From: an uncultured Haloferula sp. | GTDB lineage: Bacteria > Verrucomicrobiota > Verrucomicrobiae > Verrucomicrobiales > Akkermansiaceae | Length of the DNA: 12,713 bases | Direction of reading: 5' to 3' | Assembly (NCBI GenBank): GCA_946481625.1 | Contig: CAMLOZ010000031.1 | Coordinates: 1-12,713, forward strand | Shown here: one piece after another, positions 6,529-12,713 of the stretch | Layout: each line of letters begins with the position of its first letter | Numbering within the stretch: position 1 is the stretch's first letter | Made by a program: the position numbers and the translations under genes | The notes under the pieces: generated by a model | Seen by the model: only the letters and a program-made list of their open reading frames with translations | Databases searched by the model: none | What the model was told of the DNA's origin: nothing

Positions 6529-7668
6529 TCAATCGTCCTTGTCGTATTCGTTCTCGTCATCGCCGCGCTCCTCGAGAACGCGCCGCCGGGCTTCCAGCTC
6601 CGCTTGCATCTCGGCGATTCCCGGCGATCCGGCCCGGCTGGAGGCCCAATCTTCCGCTCGCTGGAGATCGGCCGGATTCATTCCTTGGACTGCGGCGACA
6701 AGGAGCGAACCTTGCGGAAGATCGGGCTTCCGTTCCTCCATGCTCATTGCCCACTCCAAGGCGAAGACGGGATCGGCTTTTCCTTTTCCGGCGGAAACTT
6801 GCGCCAGTGTCCCTGCATCAACGTAGGGCTGATCCAGATGCTCCTCCACCAGTTGGGCCGCCCTCTCCCCGCTTGAGCCGGCGGAATCGCCGAGCAAGGA
6901 CTGGAAGATGCCCTTTAAATATGCAGTGTCACCGGTTACCGCCCGGCTACCGAACTGCCGGAGGAGGTCCGAACCGGATTCGATGGTGCCGGTCTCGCGG
7001 ATGCGCTCCCCCATGGTTCTCCCGGCGGCCTGCCGCAGGTGTTCCGGTAGCTCGGCAACTCGATTGAAAGCGTTTTCCGAATCATAGGAGCCTGACACGG
7101 CAATGGCGGATAGGGCGATCTGGTCACGGAATTTTCCCGCGGGCAAGGCATCGAGCCACTTGTCCGCCGCATAGGGGTCGGACTGCAGCCAGCCCTCGAA
7201 CCGCCGCCGGAGCAGGTCCAGAGATTCGAGATCCGCAGCACTCCCTGCGTGTCCCGCAAGCACTTCGGCACCCTTGAGTTGTCCAAGCCGGTAATTGAGC
7301 AGGGCCTCCTCTGCCGGCAGGCTGATCCCCGTGGCCTTGAGCTTTTCCCAGGCTATCGCCACATCCCCGATGCTCTCCTCGTCGCAGACCGCGAGCAGCT
7401 TGAGAAAGCCGGCCATGCGTTGGAGGGGGTCCGTTTGGCCGAGCGAGCCTGCGACCCGGCTTTCAAGGGTGGAACGGTCTTCCCGGGTTCGGAGCGACCG
7501 CCGGGCCATGACCCGATGATCCGGCTTGGAGCCCTGCGTTTCGCGGGCCACCGGCGGGCGGTCATGGCCGCCCGCCTCCGGAGGGGTCGACTGGTCTCCG
7601 CGCATCACCCCCCAAGCGACCGCACCAAGCAAGGCAGCCCCCCAACCAATACGCTCCATCACCTTCAT
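6529..7668 (-). CDS. Membrane-anchored alpha-helical protein of unknown function
   Basis: The 379-residue protein starts with MKVMERIGWGAALLGAVAWGVM, a signal-anchor or signal peptide, followed by a long polar, disordered-looking segment (about residues 23-75) and then an alpha-helical region to the end. Repeated elements such as LLRRRFEGWLQSDPYAADKW, LDALPAGKFRDQIALSAIA and VFALEWAMSM resemble the DPxxAxxWxxxLPxGxxRDxA helical units I associate with secreted or anchored Verrucomicrobia proteins, but I know no function for them. The tail is strongly acidic (EERGDDENEYDKDD). The start may be the ATG at 7668 or the one at 7659, which has AAGG just before it; the longer frame to 7767 crosses AT-rich intergenic sequence. 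It is tail to tail with the ROK kinase (eight bases apart) and divergent from the PEP-CTERM gene. Confidence 0.7.
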   Translation of the reverse strand: MKVMERIGWGAALLGAVAWGVMRGDQSTPPEAGGHDRPPVARETQGSKPDHRVMARRSLRTREDRSTLESRVAGSLGQTDPLQRMAGFLKLLAVCDEESIGDVAIAWEKLKATGISLPAEEALLNYRLGQLKGAEVLAGHAGSAADLESLDLLRRRFEGWLQSDPYAADKWLDALPAGKFRDQIALSAIAVSGSYDSENAFNRVAELPEHLRQAAGRTMGERIRETGTIESGSDLLRQFGSRAVTGDTAYLKGIFQSLLGDSAGSSGERAAQLVEEHLDQPYVDAGTLAQVSAGKGKADPVFALEWAMSMEERKPDLPQGSLLVAAVQGMNPADLQRAEDWASSRAGSPGIAEMQAELEARRRVLEERGDDENEYDKDD

Positions 7669-7911
7669 GATAAATATATCAATATGCGCAACATCCGGAA
7701 TCCATAAGACTTCAACGTGCCATTTTCGCCCCATCAATCGTGACATAGGGACACTCAAGAATTGCATGTTGCATCACGGCAACAATCACGTCACGGAAGG
7801 CGCCTTTTTCATATGTCGAACCCGCTACCTAGTAAAGTTTGTGCATCCTCGCCCCGGATCGTACCTGACACCACCTTCGACCAAAGGTCCACCTTAACAA
7901 GAAACCGACTT

Positions 7912-8562
7912 ATGACCCCCAGATCCGCCCTCGTCCTTGCCGCGGCATTTGCCGCCCTCGCCTCCGCCGCCGACGCTGCCATGGTCGCCCGATACAGCTC
8001 GGCCTTCGTCACCCCCGGTTCGGACATCATTCCGGCGGCGGACTTCGCCGACCATGTGACGGCCTCCGATTTCTCCCCTTCCATCGAAGAGATCGACCGG
8101 ATCGGAGGCGGGACAAACTACGACGGCTGGAGCGCCAGCGTGGACATCAACCGCTACGTCGGTTTCCGGGTTTCCGCGGAGCCCGGCTACGAACTCACCC
8201 TGACGGATTTCACCTTCCGCACGGGGGCCACCGTATCCCCGCCCGTGGGATCCTATGTGTGGGGCATGCGGGTGGACAGCGGCTCGGGCTTCGGCACCTG
8301 GTCCTTCGGACACACCTACACCGATGCGGACGCCGACTTCAGCTTGGTCGGCCCCGGCAATGTCAAAACCTGGGACTTTGCGGACTTCACCACCACGGGC
8401 GCGGTGGAGTTCGGCCTCTTCGCCACCGCCTCCGATGGCAGCCACGTGGTCGAGGCACTACGCACCAACATCCTGAACGGGAGCGTGACCCCGGTTCCGG
8501 AGCCCTCCGCCGCCTTCCTCGGGCTCGCCGGCGCCCTCGCCCTCTTCCGTCGCCGCCGCTGA
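7912..8562 (+). CDS. PEP-CTERM sorting-domain secreted protein
   Basis: The 216-residue protein has a signal peptide (MTPRSALVLAAAFAALASAADA), a strand-rich mature domain with many Gly, Ser, Thr and Asp residues (for example GYELTLTDFTFRTGA and SYVWGMRVDSGSGFGTWSF), and a C-terminal sorting signal: VPEPS, a short hydrophobic stretch AAFLGLAGALALF, then RRRR ending the protein. This is the PEP-CTERM architecture, in which an exosortase removes or processes the tail at the inner membrane and the protein goes to the cell surface or matrix. No exosortase is in the window. The ATG at 7912 begins the signal peptide; the same frame is open upstream to 7762 but encodes non-signal sequence. The propeller gene starts 12 bases after the stop, probably in one operon. 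Confidence 0.85.
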   Translation: MTPRSALVLAAAFAALASAADAAMVARYSSAFVTPGSDIIPAADFADHVTASDFSPSIEEIDRIGGGTNYDGWSASVDINRYVGFRVSAEPGYELTLTDFTFRTGATVSPPVGSYVWGMRVDSGSGFGTWSFGHTYTDADADFSLVGPGNVKTWDFADFTTTGAVEFGLFATASDGSHVVEALRTNILNGSVTPVPEPSAAFLGLAGALALFRRRR

Positions 8563-8574
8563 CAACTCACCGCC

Positions 8575-9693
8575 ATGAAAAGCCGCATGCCGACTCTTTC
8601 CCTTCTCGCCGCGGCCCTCCCGGCCGCGGCGGTGGAGCCACTCAACCGCTACACCAGCATCACCACTCACACCATCGATGTCTCCGAGGCTTCGGGAGTC
8701 GGCTACAATTGGGATACCAAAACGCTCTTCACCATCGGGGACGAAGCCACTGCCCTGGTCGAACTGAGCAAGACCGGCACGACGCTTGGCAGCATGGATT
8801 TCGACTACAACCGCACCCCGCGCGAAGCGAGGGCGATCGATGACGCCGAGGGGGTGGCGTATCTGGGAAACAACACCTTCATGATTTCCGACGAGCGGCG
8901 CAACCAAGGGGTGGTAACCCTCTACGGGAAAGGAGCATTCCGGACACTTCAGGATCTTGCACCCACCACGTACGCCTTCGGTCCCTATGATGGGAATACC
9001 GGCCTGGAAGGCGTCTGCCACGACCCGATCGACAACGCCTTCTGGGGCGTGAAGGAGTCGGGCCCCGTCAGGATCTATAAGATGACCGGTGTCACAACCG
9101 GCAGTCCGGTGGTGACCCAGCCGATCATCACCAAATACATCTCCCGGCTTCAGACCATCCTGGGTGTCGCCCAGCTTTCCGACATCTACGCGCTCTCGGC
9201 CTGTCCGGCCTTCAACAATAGCCCGCGCAGACCGAACCTCCTGCTCCTCGCCCGCGAAAGCAACTTGATCGTCGAGATCAACCGGACCGGCGAGATCGTG
9301 GACTCCGTGAGTATCGCCGCCATCGGCCGACACACGGTGGAAGGCATGGTAATGGACGAAACGGGGATCCTTTACCTTGTCTCGGAAGGAAGCGCCACGG
9401 AGCCCCCCGAATCGCCGCTCAAGAACTCGGCCCTGCACGTGGTGACGTCGCCCGCCCCGCCATTCAACATCCGATCCCAAGACTACACTTTCACCGGCGG
9501 GCAGACCACGGTGGAACTGACCTGGGACTCCATCCCGGGTGCGAGTTACCGGATCGAATACAGCACGGGAACGGGCGACTGGCAGGACGCGAGCGACATC
9601 CATCTGGCGAGCGGCACAACCACCACCGGAACCACCTACCCCCTTCCCGATTCCGGCAAGGGATTCTTCCGGGTGAAGAAGCTCGAGCCCTGA
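8575..9693 (+). CDS. Secreted SdiA-regulated-like beta-propeller protein with C-terminal beta domain
   Basis: The 372-residue protein starts with a short signal peptide (MPTLSLLAAALPAAAV). Residues about 30-290 show repeats of an E(A/G)xGVxY pattern followed by short strands: EASGVGYNWDTKTLFTIGDE, DAEGVAYLGNNTFMISDERR, GLEGVCHDPIDNAFWGVKES and VEGMVMDETGILYLVSEGS. This is the blade pattern of the SdiA-regulated/YjiK (PF06977) or esterase-like propeller families. Residues about 300-372 form a separate domain (VELTWDSIPGASYRIEYSTG ending FFRVKKLEP), a fibronectin-like module common at the ends of secreted Verrucomicrobia proteins. Function is unknown; a phosphodiester or phytase-like activity is possible but unsupported. 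It is 12 bases downstream of the PEP-CTERM gene and convergent with the lamin-tail gene; the strong hairpin between them carries its T-rich tract on the other strand. Confidence 0.75.
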   Translation: MKSRMPTLSLLAAALPAAAVEPLNRYTSITTHTIDVSEASGVGYNWDTKTLFTIGDEATALVELSKTGTTLGSMDFDYNRTPREARAIDDAEGVAYLGNNTFMISDERRNQGVVTLYGKGAFRTLQDLAPTTYAFGPYDGNTGLEGVCHDPIDNAFWGVKESGPVRIYKMTGVTTGSPVVTQPIITKYISRLQTILGVAQLSDIYALSACPAFNNSPRRPNLLLLARESNLIVEINRTGEIVDSVSIAAIGRHTVEGMVMDETGILYLVSEGSATEPPESPLKNSALHVVTSPAPPFNIRSQDYTFTGGQTTVELTWDSIPGASYRIEYSTGTGDWQDASDIHLASGTTTTGTTYPLPDSGKGFFRVKKLEP

Positions 9694-9744
9694 TACGCCG
9701 CCGGAATTGATAGGGCCCGGTGCCGGAAAAGCCCGTGTTCCATT

Positions 9745-9783
9745 GAAAAGCAACCGCCGCCCGGGAAGTTTCCCGGACGGCGG
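9745..9783 (-). terminator. Intrinsic terminator of the lamin-tail-domain gene
   Basis: CCGCCGCCCGGGAA (9754-9767) pairs with TTCCCGGACGGCGG (9770-9783) at 13 of 14 positions, giving a very stable hairpin. On the minus strand it is followed by TTGCTTTTC (9753-9745), a T-rich tract. It sits 43 bases after the stop of the minus-strand gene. On the plus strand no T-run follows, though the stem may still slow polymerase coming from the propeller gene that ends at 9693. Confidence 0.65.
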
Positions 9784-9826
9784 CGGCATGATGCATGATT
9801 CCCTGCGCGGGACCTTCCGCTTACAA

Positions 9827-10453
9827 TCAGTTGGGATACACGCCCGGGCTTCCGATCGGACCGGAAGCGCCGGAAACGCCGGCCTTCCAAGCATTGCCGT
9901 TCGGCGTACCGCCGGCACCGCTGCCCGAGAGCACCCAGGTGGAGAAGTTGTTGGCACCCACCGAACCCGGCTTGGCGCTGATGTCCTCGCTGCGCACGCC
10001 ATCGACGGAGCCGGAGCCCTGGTCGTTGTAGGTCAGGCGGTCCTCCTGGTCGGTGTCTCCATCGCTCGCACCGTTCGGGTAGATGTTGACCTCGTCGCTG
10101 CGGCCAAGGTTGGCGGCGTTGTTCTCGACGATGTTCGCGGCTGCCAGGGCCGTTTCGCCCGGCTCGGTGTACCACGCTTGGATGAAGATCGCGTCGCTCA
10201 CTTCGGTGATGATGGCGACCTCACCGGCATCCAGCGTGCCGATGCCGGAGAGCGAGGTCTCACCGATGGTGCGGGAGTTGTCGGAGAAGCTCCAGCCACT
10301 CATATTCTGGGAAGCGTCGCCGATGTTCGTGATTTCCACGAACTCGCCGAAAAGACCGGTGTACATGACCTCGGTGATACGGACTTGCGGAGCCGCCTGG
10401 GCGGCAACGGTAACGGCGGCGAGGGCCGCAAGGGTAGTGACGATGTTTTTCAT
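9827..10453 (-). CDS. Secreted lamin-tail-domain protein
   Basis: The 208-residue protein has a signal peptide (MKNIVTTLAALAAVTVAAQA) and then a lamin-tail domain (LTD, PF00932) with the typical opening VRITEVMYTG, GEFVEITNIGD and MSGWSFSDN (about 24-60), an immunoglobulin-like fold found in secreted bacterial nucleases and surface proteins. The rest is acidic and rich in Gly, Asn and Ser (SDGDTDQEDRLTYNDQGSG) and ends GSPGVYPN; no nuclease motif or PEP-CTERM tail is present, so this is a stand-alone LTD protein probably involved in surface binding. The ATG at 10453 begins the signal peptide; the frame continues upstream to 10546 through AT-rich DNA and lacks a signal there. No clear Shine-Dalgarno precedes it. 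A strong terminator follows. Confidence 0.8.
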   Translation of the reverse strand: MKNIVTTLAALAAVTVAAQAAPQVRITEVMYTGLFGEFVEITNIGDASQNMSGWSFSDNSRTIGETSLSGIGTLDAGEVAIITEVSDAIFIQAWYTEPGETALAAANIVENNAANLGRSDEVNIYPNGASDGDTDQEDRLTYNDQGSGSVDGVRSEDISAKPGSVGANNFSTWVLSGSGAGGTPNGNAWKAGVSGASGPIGSPGVYPN

Positions 10454-10739
10454 TGGTATGCATTGCGACGGGTTGCTGTCGCGCCGCAATCCATACAATC
10501 CAACTTCATAACTCCTACCACATAATAGAAACACAATCGTTTTCAAAAATCATCTATATGACTGACCCCCACACCGTGGAACACGGGCCCGCAATTCCAG
10601 TCAGATCACCCGTGAAATCCTCAACTCCAACCCGACATCCCGCACCCGGCAGGAAAAATTCCAAGTCGTGGAACAAGCCGCGGCACATCGCCGCCGCCGA
10701 TCTGCCGGGACCATTCCAATGGCGATGGCTTCCTCCCTG

Positions 10740-11846
10740 TCAGCCCGCACGCTTGCAGGGACAAGATCCGCCGACCGCGGAGCGACAATCACCCTCCTCC
10801 TCGTCGTCTTCCGCAGGCGGCGGATGCAAGGCGTGCCGAGGCTCGCAGGATAGGGCCAACAGTCGCTCGAAAAGATCCGACGCCAGCTTCCACGATTTTC
10901 CCCAGGATGGCTCCGGATTCCTCGCCACGAGAAGCGCCACCCTTGAGGAAACCCCCATCCTGAGATTCGAGGAGATCCATTCGGTGGAGACCGTCGTACG
11001 CAAGCGGATCGCCCGGCCAATCGCCCTCTTGCGCCAATCGTTCCTCCGGAGCCCTTCGAGACATTCGTAGGTCAAACCGCCGAGACAGAGCCCTGCCTTG
11101 AGAAGCCGCTGTGCCATTTCGGCCCCGTGGCTGCGCGCGCCAGGCGGAGGCGGGGCAACGGCGCCCTTCCGCTTGGAAAGCAGTTCGCCGCGGAACGAAT
11201 CCCGGCCCAAGTACCACCCGCGCCTGAGCGTGGAGTGCAAGGTTCTGCCGCCCCCCGGAAGCGCGGGCCGCCCCCCCAGCCTCGTCGCGATGTCTTCCAA
11301 GTTCTCAAGGTAACGGAGCCTGTCGTCGCAGTCATCCGCGTCGAGCCCCATGTGGGAGAAACCCTCCGCCACGCGTATCCAAGGACGCCGCAGCGAAGGA
11401 GGCAGAAGGTAGTCCTTGAGGCTCGACCACGGATGCGCCGCGAGCTGCACCGCGGTCACCAGACAGGCACGGTATGCATTGAGGTGGACGTGATCGATGA
11501 GAGCCGACAGATGCTCATCCTCCTGAACCAGAACACTCTTGTATCGACCGCCGAAAACGTGACCGGACCGGCCGCGACTCGCATTGAAGCGTTTGGTCCA
11601 GAAATTCTGGAACCATTTCATCCCGGCCACCAGGTTGGCTTCCGGTGTCCTGAGCACCATGTGATAATGGTCGGCCAAAAGCACCCATGCATAAATCTCC
11701 CAGCCCGTCCGTTGAACCAATTCGGCAACGAGGCTTTCGTGCGCATCACGGTCACGATCATCGATGACGATCGGTCGGCCCAGGAACCCACGGGCCGAAC
11801 AGTGATAGACAGCCCCCGGCAACTCGATCCTCGTTTGGCGCGGCAT
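10740..11846 (-). CDS. RAYT-type HUH transposase (REP-associated, Y1_Tnp), possibly inactive
   Basis: The 368-residue protein begins MPRQTRIELPGAVYH, the typical opening of the IS200-like/RAYT family (PF01797), which cuts and joins single-stranded DNA at REP palindromes. The HUH metal motif is intact (His60-Tyr61-His62 in LADHYHMVLRTPEANL), followed by KRFNASRGRSGHVFGGRYKSVLV (85-107). The nucleophilic tyrosine normally lies in a D-Y-(I/V)-x-(L/I)-N-P segment; here it reads DHVHLNAYRA, with His119 (codon 11490-11492) at the Tyr place and a Tyr at 125. The C-terminal half carries a helix-turn-helix-like part (TVSTEWISSNLRMGVSS), as in long Verrucomicrobia RAYTs. The ATG at 11846 has AGGA (11851-11854, minus strand) four bases upstream; an in-frame extension to 11912 is less likely. 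I see no flanking terminal repeats or target duplications, as expected for a RAYT. Confidence 0.85.
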   Translation of the reverse strand: MPRQTRIELPGAVYHCSARGFLGRPIVIDDRDRDAHESLVAELVQRTGWEIYAWVLLADHYHMVLRTPEANLVAGMKWFQNFWTKRFNASRGRSGHVFGGRYKSVLVQEDEHLSALIDHVHLNAYRACLVTAVQLAAHPWSSLKDYLLPPSLRRPWIRVAEGFSHMGLDADDCDDRLRYLENLEDIATRLGGRPALPGGGRTLHSTLRRGWYLGRDSFRGELLSKRKGAVAPPPPGARSHGAEMAQRLLKAGLCLGGLTYECLEGLRRNDWRKRAIGRAIRLRTTVSTEWISSNLRMGVSSRVALLVARNPEPSWGKSWKLASDLFERLLALSCEPRHALHPPPAEDDEEEGDCRSAVGGSCPCKRAG

Positions 11847-11914
11847 ACTTTCCTGCTGATGCAAATCGACAAGAACTGACATCAATCCGCTGATTAGCAC
11901 CATATCAATCAATG

Positions 11915-11935
11915 CGACATTTTTGCCCTATGTCG
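11915..11935. repeat. CGACAT/ATGTCG inverted repeat upstream of the transposase
   Basis: CGACAT (11915-11920) and ATGTCG (11930-11935) form a perfect six-base inverted repeat around a nine-base spacer, 69 bases upstream of the transposase start. It could be a regulator site or part of the transposase promoter region; chance is also possible. Confidence 0.3.
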
Positions 11936-12002
11936 GATTTCAGTAACTGCAATGTTTTCAGTGTTCATCATAACATTCATGCCTGCGCGAAATAGCTCCA
12001 TT

Positions 12003-12045
12003 CAATCTCATTTAGATTGCGCCGATCGATCCCGATGAGATCGAT
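12003..12045. promoter_or_regulatory. Two successive inverted repeats upstream of the Sel1-repeat gene
   Basis: CAATCT (12003-12008) pairs with AGATTG (12014-12019) across a five-base loop, and ATCGATC (12025-12031) pairs with GATCGAT (12039-12045) across a seven-base loop. Both are perfect. They are 53 or more bases before the start at 12098, within the 251-base divergent region. They could be a leader-RNA hairpin pair or operator sites. No T-run follows directly (AACTTTATTTT starts at 12051), so a terminator role is weak. Confidence 0.35.
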
Positions 12046-12097
12046 TTCGTAACTTTATTTTCATCCCAACCCCGGCCCGGCATTCCAGATTGGACGA

Positions 12098-12713
12098 ATG
12101 AGACGAATATCATCCGCAGCCCTTCTGGTATCGCTCTTCTGCGCTTTCCGTCTTGCCGCGGCCGACATGATTCCCGCCGTTCCACCCCAAGCGGGCGACG
12201 GCAGCCAGGCCAGGGAAGCCATCGCCGCGTATCGTGAAGGCCGTCCGTACACCGCACAGGAACTGGCCCGCCCGCTGGCCAAGGAAGGAAACGCGGACGC
12301 CTTGTTTCTCATGGGATTCCTGCTCGAGTCGGCACTCGAACCGGTGCGCTTGTCGCGGGGACAGGCGATGGGCCGCTACTACCGGCAAGCAGCGGCGGCA
12401 GGCCACCCGGAAGCGGCGGTGCGCGGGCAGCTCGTTCTCCTTGCCACGGGCACGAACAACGAACGCAAGGCCATCACCGATTCCTTGGAATCCGCAGCGG
12501 CCCTTGGCGATACCCGATCGATGAGGATACTGGGCGAAGCGTGGCTGCGCGGCCTTGTGGACGGAAAGCCCGACGCGACAAAAGCCCTGCAGCTATGGAC
12601 GGCAGCGGGAGAGGCCGGCAACGGGCCTTCGTTCCTCCTGCTGGCGAGGCTTCACGAAGGGGAATTCGGCACCCAAGGGAAGAAGGATCCCGATGCCGCG
12701 ATCGAATGTTATC
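12098..12713 (+). CDS. Secreted Sel1-repeat protein, 3' end beyond window
   Basis: An ATG at 12098 opens a frame that stays open to the last base, giving 205 visible residues with the stop outside the window. It starts with a signal peptide (MRRISSAALLVSLFCAFRLAAA, likely cleavage near residue 22). Then come Sel1-like/TPR-like helix pairs: an opening EAIAAYREGRPYTAQEL, ALFLMGFLLESAL and MGRYYRQAAAAGHPEAAVRG (about 68-110), SMRILGEAWLRGLVDGKP with ATKALQLWTAAGEAGN, and FLLLARLHEGEFGTQGKKDPDAAIECY. The alternation of an (A/L)-x-x-LG helix and an A-x-x-x-(W/Y)-x-x-x-A-A-x-x-G helix is the Sel1 signature. Such proteins are periplasmic or surface scaffolds for protein binding; the partner cannot be told. 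It is divergent from the transposase. Confidence 0.8.
   Translation, partial: MRRISSAALLVSLFCAFRLAAADMIPAVPPQAGDGSQAREAIAAYREGRPYTAQELARPLAKEGNADALFLMGFLLESALEPVRLSRGQAMGRYYRQAAAAGHPEAAVRGQLVLLATGTNNERKAITDSLESAAALGDTRSMRILGEAWLRGLVDGKPDATKALQLWTAAGEAGNGPSFLLLARLHEGEFGTQGKKDPDAAIECY

Noticed and set aside
8458..10002. Minus-strand open frame of 514 codons
   Set aside because: It is antisense to the propeller gene and crosses the terminator hairpin and the end of the lamin-tail gene in a different frame; no domain is recognisable.
10574..10586. CCGTG-GAA-CACGG hairpin in the 10454-10739 intergenic stretch
   Set aside because: A five-pair stem without a T-run on either strand and without neighbouring copies is not enough for a terminator or repeat call.
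10645..10709. Inverted repeat CCCGGCAG / CTGCCGGG downstream of the transposase
   Set aside because: Eight bases across a 49-base spacer in a 286-base region is expected by chance, and no T-run makes it a terminator.
7742..11934. The word GACATAGGG (7742-7750) recurring inverted as CCCTATGTC (11926-11934) in two intergenic regions
   Set aside because: A nine-base match between two 250-base regions on either strand is about as likely as not by chance, and the flanks do not match.

Overview
The window looks like a piece of a GC-rich Verrucomicrobia chromosome, probably Luteolibacter-like Verrucomicrobiaceae. The evidence is the mix of families: a PEP-CTERM secreted protein ending in VPEPS, a short membrane segment and a run of arginines; a DUF1080 (3-keto-disaccharide hydrolase) protein; a lamin-tail-domain secreted protein; a RAYT-type HUH transposase with a C-terminal helix-turn-helix; and a Sel1-repeat protein. 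Strong Shine-Dalgarno sequences are rare. The phylum call is inference from protein style, not from a marker gene.

Layout. 1-532: the 3' end of an unrecognised gene in visibly less GC-rich DNA, followed 14 bases later by an imperfect palindrome resembling an integron attC site; together they look like a gene cassette. 681-3599 (+): an N-formylglutamate-amidohydrolase-like protein and a two-domain Aas-like protein (acyltransferase-like plus acyl-ACP/acyl-CoA synthetase). The first protein and the acyltransferase half of the second have both lost the expected catalytic residues, while the AMP-forming ligase half looks intact. About 3632-3688: REP-like hairpins. 3743-4120 (-): a small exported protein, divergent from a tight three-gene sugar operon (4257-6520, +): secreted DUF1080 protein, KDPG/KHG aldolase (overlapping by ATGA) and a ROK fructokinase-type kinase nine bases later. 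6529-7668 (-): a membrane-anchored alpha-helical protein, tail to tail with the operon. 7912-9693 (+): a PEP-CTERM protein and, 12 bases later, a secreted SdiA-regulated-like beta-propeller protein. A strong hairpin terminator lies between this pair and a convergent lamin-tail-domain protein (9827-10453, -). 10740-11846 (-): the RAYT transposase, with its HUH motif intact but His where the nucleophilic Tyr is expected. 12098-end (+): a secreted Sel1-repeat protein that runs off the window.

How the genes fit together. The clearest functional unit is the DUF1080-eda-ROK operon, which would join extracytoplasmic release of (keto)sugars to cytoplasmic phosphorylation and aldol cleavage. The most unusual observations are the adjacent degenerate-enzyme genes at 681-3599, the cassette-like left edge, and the RAYT with a substituted nucleophile near a REP-like element. 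I see no CRISPR array, tRNA, rRNA or defence system. No gene-free stretch exceeds 300 bases; the four longest (427-680, 7669-7911, 10454-10739, 11847-12097) hold only the short repeats listed, and I could not call a convincing promoter in any of them.
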